Notes under the pieces: generated by a model
Databases searched by the model: none
The model's input: the letters and a program-made list of their open reading frames with translations, nothing else
Told to the model about the DNA's origin: nothing
Translations under genes and position numbers: made by a program
Part shown: piece by piece, positions 1 to 5,947 of the stretch
How positions within the stretch are numbered: position 1 is the first letter of the stretch
Layout: every line of letters starts with the position of its first letter
Assembly (NCBI GenBank): GCA_020428565.1
Contig: JAGQMT010000002.1
Span: 1 to 17,225, forward strand
Direction of reading: 5' to 3'
DNA: 17,225 nucleotides
Origin: Candidatus Saccharimonadota bacterium
GTDB lineage: Bacteria > Patescibacteriota > Saccharimonadia > Saccharimonadales > JACDBH01

Positions 1-408
1 TCTTATCAATCATTGAGTGTCCAGAATGTCAAAAAGATGAATATCAGTCGAGCTTTGGCCGACAAGGGTGAGGCATCGATGGAGCAGATTCTCAACGATG
101 AAGTCATCAATGAGGACACACATATTTTTGAACCAAATACTAGTGAAGTTGTAGAGAGATTAGAATATTTTATGACGACAATTATCATATCCGAGATTAT
201 CCTAGAGTCTAAGCTGGCACAGTATGCGAGTAGATTCAAGGCGATGACAGCTGCGCATGAACGTGCTGATGAGTCTTTAGGTGAATATCGGATGATGTTC
301 AACCGATCTAAGCGTAGTATCAAAGACACTAGGCTCAAGGAGATAGTAATTGGCATGCGCAAGGTCAAGGCTTCGCGCGAGGCCAAAAAGAAGGCGGCTA
401 TGCTATGA
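1..408 (+). CDS. atpG: F-type ATP synthase gamma subunit, C-terminal part (5' end outside window)
   Basis: This is the C-terminal part of the F1 gamma subunit, the central rotor shaft that turns inside the alpha3/beta3 head. The frame is open to the left edge, so the TTG at position 13 is not a real start and the gene begins upstream of the window. The stretch 'SRFKAMTAAHERADE' matches the highly conserved C-terminal gamma helix (family form roughly 'ARMxAMxxATxNA'), and it is followed by the usual long helix with 'NRSKRSIKDTRLKEIVIG' (family 'NKxRQAxITxELxEIVxGA'). There is a short lysine/alanine-rich tail after that. The stop codon overlaps the start of the beta gene as ATGA (405-408), implying translational coupling. 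The order gamma-beta-epsilon is the standard atp order; atpA should lie just to the left. Confidence 0.93.
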   Translation, partial: SYQSLSVQNVKKMNISRALADKGEASMEQILNDEVINEDTHIFEPNTSEVVERLEYFMTTIIISEIILESKLAQYASRFKAMTAAHERADESLGEYRMMFNRSKRSIKDTRLKEIVIGMRKVKASREAKKKAAML

Positions 409-1868
409 GTGATACAGCACAGACAGGTAGCTTGTCTAACGGTTATGTTCAGACTATTTTGGATTTAGTCATCAATGTAGAGTTTGATGAGAATTACCCA
501 GAACTAGGCGAGATTTTGATTGTCGAACAGAGTGAAAAGCAAGCGCCGCTATTGGTTAATGACATCAAGTCTGATGGTACGGTTGTTTGTCTAAATATTA
601 TGTCCGATAGAACTATCAAAAAAGGCATGGTGGCCGTTCGCACTGGCCATGGTATCGAGGTGCCAACTGGCGAAAAGGTGATAGGGAGGGTGCTAGACTT
701 CATGGGTAATCCTTTAGATGGAGGTGAGCCAATTCCCGCCGATGCTCCGAGGAAGGACATCTTTAAAGTAGAGAATAAATCAACCAAGTTCGAAGCACTC
801 AAGCCAGAGATAATGGAAACTGGCATCAAGGTTCTGGACTTTTTCACACCGTTTGTGAAAGGTAGAAAAATTGGTGTTATTGGCGGTGCTGGTGTTGGCA
901 AGACGGTGTTAACTACCGAAATCATTCACAATGTGGCCAAAAGTAGCGGTGTTCTGAGCTTCTTTGCCGGTATTGGCGAGCGTATTCGTGAAGGTCATGA
1001 GCTTTTTGAGACGCTCAAGGACAGCGAACTACTCGACAGCACTGGTATGTTCTTTGGGCAGATGAATGAAAACCCCGTACAACGCTCACTGATTGCTATT
1101 TCAGCTACAGCGGCCCTAGAGTATTTCCGGGATGAGATGAAAAAGGATGTTTTATTCTTTGCCGATAATATGTATCGTTATGTACAAGCCAAAAATGAAC
1201 TGTCAACCATCATGGAGCAAATCCCTGCTGAGGGTGGCTATGAGGCAACGATATTCTCTGACATCAAGACCTTGCAAGATAGACTGAGCTCAAACGAAAA
1301 TGGTTCTATTACTTCTGTGCAAACTATTTACGTGCCGGCTGATGACCTGTCCGACCCGGCTGTGCAGATGATTCAGCACGAGTTAGATAGTACATTGGTG
1401 TTGAGTCGTAAGGTTGCTGAGCAGGGTATCCGCCCCGCAGTGGATTTGACTAAAACTAGCTCCAGTTTGCTAACTCCTGAAATTGTTGGTCAAAAGCATT
1501 ATGACTTAAGCGTCGAAGTACAGAGCTTGTTACAGAAGTATGAGTCTCTCAAGGGTATAATTGCGATTATTGGCGAGAATGAACTTAGTCCGGAAGACAG
1601 ATCGGACTTTGCTAAAGCTAAGGCTCTGGTACAGTATTTCACTCAACGGATGTTTGTGACCGAAAAGATGCTTGGCGTTCCCGGTGAATATGTCAAACGA
1701 GAAGACATGCTTGATGGCGTAGAGAAGATTGTAAAAGGTGAATTAACTCTCGAGGACCTCAAGAATGCTGAACCGACCAAAAAAGAGGACAAGCCCGCAG
1801 AGCCAGAGGCGATTGTGTCAGGTACAGCTACTGGTACGCCAGTTTCAACTGAGCAAAAGGCTACTTAG
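405..1868 (+). CDS. atpD: F-type ATP synthase beta subunit (catalytic)
   Basis: Catalytic beta subunit of F1, 487 aa, a usual length. The P-loop GGAGVGKT is at residues 160-167, the catalytic glutamate is in GERIREG at 191-197 (E192), and Walker B is 'LFFADN' with D254. Other family blocks are 'GSITSVQTIYVPADDLSDPA' (about 300-319) and 'IRPAVD' (342-347). All residues needed for ATP binding and hydrolysis appear present. The DELSEED region, which contacts gamma, reads NELSPED (392-398), and the block after the catalytic site ('MNENPVQRSLIAISA') is divergent from the common 'MNEPPGARxRVxLT'. The last 40 residues are a charged then Thr/Ser/Ala-rich extension. The start overlaps the gamma stop (ATGA), with an AAGAAGG Shine-Dalgarno inside the end of atpG. 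Confidence 0.97.
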   Translation: MSDTAQTGSLSNGYVQTILDLVINVEFDENYPELGEILIVEQSEKQAPLLVNDIKSDGTVVCLNIMSDRTIKKGMVAVRTGHGIEVPTGEKVIGRVLDFMGNPLDGGEPIPADAPRKDIFKVENKSTKFEALKPEIMETGIKVLDFFTPFVKGRKIGVIGGAGVGKTVLTTEIIHNVAKSSGVLSFFAGIGERIREGHELFETLKDSELLDSTGMFFGQMNENPVQRSLIAISATAALEYFRDEMKKDVLFFADNMYRYVQAKNELSTIMEQIPAEGGYEATIFSDIKTLQDRLSSNENGSITSVQTIYVPADDLSDPAVQMIQHELDSTLVLSRKVAEQGIRPAVDLTKTSSSLLTPEIVGQKHYDLSVEVQSLLQKYESLKGIIAIIGENELSPEDRSDFAKAKALVQYFTQRMFVTEKMLGVPGEYVKREDMLDGVEKIVKGELTLEDLKNAEPTKKEDKPAEPEAIVSGTATGTPVSTEQKAT

Positions 1869-1889
1869 TTAGGTGGATGGGATCAATTA

Positions 1890-2195
1890 ATGTTTGGCAA
1901 GAATAATAGTCATCGTAAAGACCAGCCCGAAGTGAAAGACGCAAACGGTAAGTTAGCAGTTGAGCTGAAAGTTTACTCTGCCTACAAGAGTTATTTTGAT
2001 GGCTTTGCCTATAGTGTCAGTGCTGAAAATCACACAGGACCCTTTGACATTTTGCCAAGACATCACAACTTTATGACATTAGTCAAGCCTTGCGATTTAG
2101 TTATAGACGCTCCAGATGGCAAACAGACTATACCCATCGGTCAAGGTTTAATGCATGTCAAGGCAAACCGTATCGTAGTGTTTCTAGATTCATAA
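1890..2195 (+). CDS. atpC: F-type ATP synthase epsilon subunit, N-terminal beta-sandwich only
   Basis: Epsilon subunit of F1, which binds gamma and the c-ring at the foot of the rotor. The recognisable part is the N-terminal beta-sandwich: 'GPFDILPRHHNFMTLVKP' at residues 50-67 corresponds to the family's 'GxxGILPxHAPxxTxL', followed by 'IPIGQGLMHVKANRIVVF' (81-98), the 'GGFxEVxxNxVTVL' strand. At 101 aa it lacks the C-terminal two-helix hairpin (about 45 residues in most bacteria) that inhibits ATP hydrolysis, and it carries an added charged N-terminus of about 20 residues. It starts 21 nt after the atpD stop with a weak AGGTGG upstream. Its position after atpD supports the name as much as the sequence does. 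It is followed by a long hairpin. Confidence 0.85.
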   Translation: MFGKNNSHRKDQPEVKDANGKLAVELKVYSAYKSYFDGFAYSVSAENHTGPFDILPRHHNFMTLVKPCDLVIDAPDGKQTIPIGQGLMHVKANRIVVFLDS

Positions 2196-2205
2196 AAAGT
2201 TGAAG

Positions 2206-2275
2206 GCGAGATACGTAGATTTAGAAATTTAGATGATAGTGATTATCATATATTCTTTGTCTACGTATCTCGCCA
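2206..2275. terminator. Long nested hairpin between convergent genes, probable bidirectional terminator
   Basis: A perfect 15-bp inverted repeat has arms GGCGAGATACGTAGA (2206-2220) and TCTACGTATCTCGCC (2261-2275), separated by 40 nt. Inside the loop is a second hairpin, ATGATA (2234-2239) with TATCAT (2245-2250). It sits 10 nt after the atpC stop and 9 nt past the end of the convergent minus-strand gene. Neither side has an ideal U-tract, although the minus-strand transcript would run into 'TTCAACTTTTT'. Its place fits a shared terminator. A small transposable palindrome cannot be excluded. Confidence 0.6.
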
Positions 2276-2284
2276 TTGATTTGT

Positions 2285-2509
2285 CTAGCCCATCGAAGAC
2301 TCTTCGTCGCCGAGGTCGAGAACTTTGTCCAGCCTTACGAGGCAGATCCCCAATCCAACCAGGATTATATCCTGTGGGATTTGGCTATAGTAGCCGCCTG
2401 TGAGACGTAGGAGCATGTTGATTACTCCGAACATGGCCACCAGATAGCCTGATGTTAAGACTATCTTTTTGTTCTTATTGGCACTGTTATTCTGACTAGT
2501 GCTGCTCAT
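2285..2509 (-). CDS. Small two-helix membrane protein of unknown function
   Basis: I do not recognise this 74-aa protein. It has a polar, Asn/Ser/Lys-rich N-terminus (1-15), a hydrophobic segment at about 17-37, a short polar turn (GGYYSQIPQ), a second hydrophobic segment at about 47-60, and an acidic tail (DLGDEESS). The likely topology is a membrane hairpin with both ends in the cytoplasm. It is credible as a gene because a good Shine-Dalgarno (AGGAG, complement of 2518-2522) lies 8 nt before the ATG, and because it ends just before the shared hairpin. It is downstream of and co-oriented with the 361-aa bitopic protein, 96 nt apart. A nested palindrome in that gap (2541-2572) may be an operator or processing site. 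Confidence 0.65.
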   Translation of the reverse strand: MSSTSQNNSANKNKKIVLTSGYLVAMFGVINMLLRLTGGYYSQIPQDIILVGLGICLVRLDKVLDLGDEESSMG

Positions 2510-2540
2510 GTTATTAACTCCTGTTTTGGGGAATAGGGTC

Positions 2541-2572
2541 GTATTACAGCAGTATGTATACTACAATAATAC
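2541..2572. repeat. Nested palindrome upstream of the small membrane protein gene
   Basis: Outer arms GTATTA (2541-2546) and TAATAC (2567-2572) enclose inner arms AGTAT (2551-2555) and ATACT (2558-2562). The inner pair is separated by only two bases, which favours a protein-binding operator over an RNA hairpin. It lies about 32 nt upstream of the minus-strand start at 2509, between the two minus-strand genes. Function is inferred from position only. Confidence 0.35.
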
Positions 2573-2605
2573 ATTAATTATAGCACAGTATTGAGTATGT
2601 GTCAA

Positions 2606-3691
2606 TTAGTTGATAACGATGTAATTAAATTTGCAGGACGTTCCTGTTGGTGATGGTGTGGATGTAGCTATAGAAAATTGAGTTGAGCTTACGTTAGTTA
2701 CATAGTAGCTAATAGATGAGCAGCCGGGGCCATTGGGTGTAATTACAGGATGAGGGTTATTGGAGCTAAATGCACCAGTGAAGTTGATGGTTGCGAGGAT
2801 TCCGGGGCTGGTGCCACCGCCAGTGTTAATCGTGACCGTGCCGGCCGTATCTGTACCGCTGATTGACGCTGTACCGCCACCACCGGCCGCCGAGCCGACG
2901 GCAACACCGGGTATGTTGCCAGTGATGTTGATTCTGTTGATAGATATTTCGTCAAAGTTGATACCTTTGGCCGAGATAGTGCCGTTGACATTGAGGTTGC
3001 CACCTATGGTAGCCTGTCCGCCGATGTCTAGTCGACCGCCTCCGTTGATATCGCCAGCTACAGATAGGTTTTCGCCAGTTGATATTGTACTGACTACGTC
3101 TAGCATACCGCCAATTGTTACATTGCCAGCGGCTTGGAGGTCATTGGTTTGAAGTGCCTGAAAGGTACCGGGTCCGGCGGTATTGATACTGTCGATACTG
3201 AGTGCGCCACCAACATTGAGGGCGCCTGCGACATCCAAAGTGTCGCGCATGACTACCTTACCAGTGATAACGGCGTTGGATTCGATGGTTAGGATTTGCC
3301 TAGGATCGCCAACGACGGCGTCGGATGTTTTGAGTTCTTCTAGGGTGGCTTCGGTGATTTGGGCGGTTTCGATTTTGACGGTTTCGGACTTCTGGTTCAT
3401 GAAGTACATGACAACATAAGCAGCCGCCGCAATGACGACAACAAGTATAAATAGTACGAGATAAATGTTGATTTTGCTGAGTAGGCCTTTGATGCCTTTG
3501 GCTTTGGGTTGAGTGACGTTGGTGGTTGGGTCGATGTCTTTGTTGGAATCATCGGCCATGGAGTCGACTGGCGACTGTTTGCTACTCGGATCGAGCGATT
3601 CATCAGCATTGGAAACCTGACTCATCAGCTCTTCTGGAGACTTGTCCGACTTCTGGTTGTCTGAATTCTGCGCTTTGTTTTCTTCTGGCAT
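2606..3691 (-). CDS. Bitopic surface protein with bactofilin-like beta-helix repeats
   Basis: This 361-aa protein has three parts. Residues 1-73 are a polar, Ser/Asp/Lys-rich and probably disordered cytoplasmic tail; 75-97 is one strong membrane helix (IYLVLFILVVVIAAAAYVV); the rest is outside. Residues about 136-262 are short repeats of the kind 'ITGKVVMRDTLDVAGALNVG', 'NVTIGGMLDV', 'NLSVAGDING' and 'QATIGGNLNVNGTIS', the pattern of right-handed beta-helices such as bactofilins and some fibre proteins. A Gly-rich linker leads to a C-terminal domain (about 275-361) with two cysteines (C324, C353) that could form a disulfide. The fold is inferred from the repeats; function is unknown, perhaps a surface stalk with a tip domain. 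It is divergent from the surface locus starting at 3805, sharing the 113-bp intergenic region. Confidence 0.8.
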   Translation of the reverse strand: MPEENKAQNSDNQKSDKSPEELMSQVSNADESLDPSSKQSPVDSMADDSNKDIDPTTNVTQPKAKGIKGLLSKINIYLVLFILVVVIAAAAYVVMYFMNQKSETVKIETAQITEATLEELKTSDAVVGDPRQILTIESNAVITGKVVMRDTLDVAGALNVGGALSIDSINTAGPGTFQALQTNDLQAAGNVTIGGMLDVVSTISTGENLSVAGDINGGGRLDIGGQATIGGNLNVNGTISAKGINFDEISINRINITGNIPGVAVGSAAGGGGTASISGTDTAGTVTINTGGGTSPGILATINFTGAFSSNNPHPVITPNGPGCSSISYYVTNVSSTQFSIATSTPSPTGTSCKFNYIVIN

Positions 3692-3769
3692 GAAGATTTA
3701 ACCCTGTTATTCCAATGATATTTACGATGTATATATAATACTATATTGTATTCATAAATCATAAGCGGG

Positions 3770-3798
3770 TTTACCAAAAAGTTGATTTATGTCAAAAT
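3770..3798 (+). promoter_or_regulatory. Possible promoter of the first surface paralog (leaderless type)
   Basis: A -35-like TTTACC (3770-3775), a 17-bp spacer and a -10-like CAAAAT (3793-3798) end 6 nt before the ATG at 3805. No Shine-Dalgarno is visible before that ATG. Both hexamers are imperfect, so the call rests mainly on the same arrangement at other operon heads in this window. A TATAAT at 3734-3739 is an alternative -10 that would give a leader of about 60 nt. Confidence 0.3.
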
Positions 3799-3804
3799 GT
3801 CTCA

Positions 3805-4539
3805 ATGATGAGTCGTTATTTGAGGGCAGGGATGTTTGTGTTGCTGGCAATTGTGGCTAGTCCTTTGATAGCTAGTGCTCAGATGAGTTCGCCGAATTAT
3901 TCTATAGACGAAGTGTTTATTGGTAGCGGCGGTGAGCTAGAGGCTTGTAGCGATAGTTACTGTACTCAACAGTCAGCAGGCGGTACTGGTGGGCAAGCAG
4001 AAAGTGATGGCTATGGCATCATGGCTGGATTTTCTACGCCAGATGAGCCAACACTATCACTGGCGGTTACGAACAATATTATTGACCTTGGACTGCTGAA
4101 TGAAACTACAACCGCTGCAGCGAGTGCTAATTTTACTGTTAGCAACTATTTATCTAATGGCTATATTGTGAGGGTGAGTGGTCCTCCTCCTACCAATGCA
4201 ACCGGCTCGGGCTCTAGGTCGCTGACCGCTCTTAGTTCGCCAAATCCAGCCATACCTGGAACAGAGCAATTTGGTATAAACCTGGTGGCCAACTCCGATC
4301 CCGGCATCGGCATGAACCCAGTTCAGCAACCCGACAGTAGTTTTGCGTATGGTACGCCAACGATTGCTTATGATCAAGAAGATAATTTTAAGTACGAGGA
4401 CGGCGATATTATAGCCGAGAGTCTAAGTGAGAGTGGACAGACAGATTATACGATGTCAATTATCGCCAATGTTGGCCCTACGACGGCCGGCGGTCGGTAT
4501 AGGACTGTGCTGGTTATTCAGGCTATAGCAGTGTTTTGA
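3805..4539 (+). CDS. Secreted surface protein, WxL-like C-terminal domain (paralog 1)
   Basis: A 244-aa exported protein with an N-terminal signal peptide (basic MMSRYLR, hydrophobic core, likely cleavage after ASA at 23-25). Residues 27-80 contain 'SSPNYSIDEVFIGSGGELE' and 'SDGYGIMAGFSTPDEPTLSL', a short module of a kind I associate with CPR surface proteins, with two cysteines (C48, C53). From about 82 to the end is a beta-domain shared with the two next genes: 'VSNYLSNGYIVRVSG' (112-126), 'PGTEQFGINLVAN' (151-163), 'DNFKYEDGDIIA' (193-204) and a final 'AGGRYRTVLVIQAIAVF'. The domain recalls WxL domains, whose tryptophans would sit where Y120 and I238 are here. Role inferred: non-covalent cell-surface protein, possibly held by the DUF916-like protein encoded downstream. 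Confidence 0.8.
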   Translation: MMSRYLRAGMFVLLAIVASPLIASAQMSSPNYSIDEVFIGSGGELEACSDSYCTQQSAGGTGGQAESDGYGIMAGFSTPDEPTLSLAVTNNIIDLGLLNETTTAAASANFTVSNYLSNGYIVRVSGPPPTNATGSGSRSLTALSSPNPAIPGTEQFGINLVANSDPGIGMNPVQQPDSSFAYGTPTIAYDQEDNFKYEDGDIIAESLSESGQTDYTMSIIANVGPTTAGGRYRTVLVIQAIAVF

Positions 4540-4699
4540 CATTGGCCTAGGTACTCTGGCTATAAGCTATAAAGCTATAAGTTTAGACTGTGGATAACTA
4601 TATAAAAAATGTTGATTTTAATGTTGCATTAACATAAACAGTTTGATAGATTATATGCAGGTAATCCCTAAAATAAAAAATAACATAAAGAGAAAATGC
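4540..4699 (+). promoter_or_regulatory. Intergenic region with possible promoter and palindrome before the main surface paralog
   Basis: TTGACA (4536-4541) overlaps the stop of the preceding gene. A TATAAG -10 candidate follows at 4561-4566, but the 19-bp spacing is long. CTATAAG or CTATAAAG occurs three times in tandem (4560-4581). Further down, TTAATG-TTG-CATTAA (4618-4632) is a tight 6-bp palindrome that could be an operator or a small leader hairpin. If the promoter is real, the mRNA leader is about 125 nt, unlike the near-leaderless genes elsewhere in the window. Confidence 0.3.
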
Positions 4700-5890
4700 A
4701 TGAGTGACAATTATGCAATTTCGCTAAAACGAACGACTGCTTTAATGGCTGCTATCACGTTTTTATCAGTGATAACGGTTTTTAACTTGTCTTCTGTTTT
4801 TAGCAACAAGGTTGGCGCTGCACAGCTAGAGAGCAGAAGCCTAACCTTGAGTAGTACCTTGGATGGTAGTAAGAACGTTGGTACGGCTGGTAGTGAAACA
4901 AACGGTGCCGCTGCTCACCATACGTTTGAATTTACCGCTTCAGCAGGTGCAACATCGGCAACGTTTACATATTGTACGACGGCCATCGGTGGATGTACGG
5001 CACCAACTGGTTTGGTTTTGCCAGCAAACCCTGGTGCTTCGAGTGGTACAACATCTGCGGCAAGTAATGTGCTTACTTGGACAGATACAATCTCTGGCGG
5101 TGCGAATTCAGTAACATTTGGTACAACGAGCGGTATCACTAACCCAACATCAGCTGGATCATTCTTCGTGAGGATTCAGACTATCGCTGCTGGTCCAGTG
5201 AACGTTGACGAAGGTACTGTAGCCAGTGCTATCACAGCTGGAATCGAGATTACTTCAAGGGTTGCGGAAACTCTAGGTTTCTCAACAACTGGTGATTTCG
5301 GTGGTGTTGGCGCTCCTGGATCTACCTGTGCAGCTCTAACAGGTTCTGGTGCTATCACCCTAGGTGATCCAACAGAACAAACACTGTCAATCAGTAGTAC
5401 ATACGATAACTACTCAGCGTTTCGTATCTATACTAACTCTGCTAACGGTGTAAATATTCAATACGAAGGTGATACGCTACGTCGAACTCCTTCATCTGTA
5501 ATCTCTCACATGCCTACAAAGGCAGGTAGTGTGCCAGCATCTGAACAGTTTGGCTTGGCTGTAGACTCTGTATCGACAGGTTCTGTAAGTACAGCTAGTC
5601 GATCAGCTACAATCAGCTTCGCTAACGTCGATCAAGCAGCTGCTCTAGCAAACGTACCCGACGGTCCATTGACAATAGCATCTGATTACGACACTGGTTC
5701 AGGCACAATTACTAGTGGTGGTACAGCAAGGTTTGCCTATGTAGTAGGCACACCAACAACCATTGCCAGTACAGCAGGTTTCACAAACTGTAAGACGGTA
5801 GCAGTGCGTTACATAGCTAACATCTCGCCACTGACACCAGCTGGTACTTACCGAACAACCGTTGTTTACTCAGCTGTACCTACTTACTAA
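4700..5890 (+). CDS. Secreted surface protein with two beta-domains (paralog 2), likely highly expressed
   Basis: I start this gene at ATG 4700 (396 aa). In-frame TTG 4643 and ATG 4655 are possible but only lengthen an already long export signal. Residues 1-42 form the signal peptide, probably cleaved near 'VGAAQ'. Residues about 43-190 form a beta-domain shared with the next gene: 'RSLTL' at its start, a cysteine pair (C92, C99), 'TNPTSAGSFFVRIQT' and 'VASAITAGIEI'. Residues about 210-396 are the WxL-like C-terminal module: 'TNSANGVNIQYEG' (245-257), 'PASEQFGLAVDS' (279-290) and the ending 'PAGTYRTTVVYSAVPTY'. Codon use differs from both paralogs: AAC and TAC clearly dominate over AAT and TAT, as in strongly expressed genes. 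It may be the main structural surface protein of the set. Confidence 0.8.
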   Translation: MSDNYAISLKRTTALMAAITFLSVITVFNLSSVFSNKVGAAQLESRSLTLSSTLDGSKNVGTAGSETNGAAAHHTFEFTASAGATSATFTYCTTAIGGCTAPTGLVLPANPGASSGTTSAASNVLTWTDTISGGANSVTFGTTSGITNPTSAGSFFVRIQTIAAGPVNVDEGTVASAITAGIEITSRVAETLGFSTTGDFGGVGAPGSTCAALTGSGAITLGDPTEQTLSISSTYDNYSAFRIYTNSANGVNIQYEGDTLRRTPSSVISHMPTKAGSVPASEQFGLAVDSVSTGSVSTASRSATISFANVDQAAALANVPDGPLTIASDYDTGSGTITSGGTARFAYVVGTPTTIASTAGFTNCKTVAVRYIANISPLTPAGTYRTTVVYSAVPTY

Positions 5891-5934
5891 GTAAAGAATT
5901 AAAATACGACTAAAGACTTCGCAACCACATAGTG

Positions 5935-5940
5935 TAAAAT
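5935..5940 (+). promoter_or_regulatory. Possible -10 element before surface paralog 3
   Basis: TAAAAT ends 7 nt before the ATG at 5948 and no Shine-Dalgarno sequence is visible. No convincing -35 is present. It is listed because it fits the recurrent spacing seen at other genes; alone it would be weak. Confidence 0.2.
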
Positions 5941-5947
5941 ATAAGAC

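Noticed and set aside
13..408. TTG start at 13 giving a complete 131-aa gene
   Set aside because: The frame is open upstream to base 1 and the protein matches only the C-terminal part of ATP synthase gamma, so this is a truncated gene, not a short one starting at TTG.
494..925. Minus-strand 143-aa frame inside atpD
   Set aside because: It is antisense to the most conserved part of a certain gene and has Ser/Pro/Thr-rich shadow composition.
2760..3419. Plus-strand frames opposite the bactofilin-like gene
   Set aside because: They are low-complexity antisense shadows of the Gly/Thr/Ile-rich repeats (Pro/Ala/Leu-rich translation), without a ribosome-binding site or family features.
2606..3691. 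Phage tail-fibre interpretation of the beta-helix protein, and baseplate interpretation of the 12273 gene
   Set aside because: Both have a clear membrane helix and lie among housekeeping and surface genes with no capsid, terminase, portal or lysis genes near. The resemblance is at repeat or fold level only.
4643..4699. Longer start (TTG 4643 or ATG 4655) for surface paralog 2
   Set aside because: It would add 15-19 residues before an already complete basic-plus-hydrophobic signal peptide; ATG 4700 gives a better export signal. Not excluded, as ribosome-binding evidence is weak for all three.
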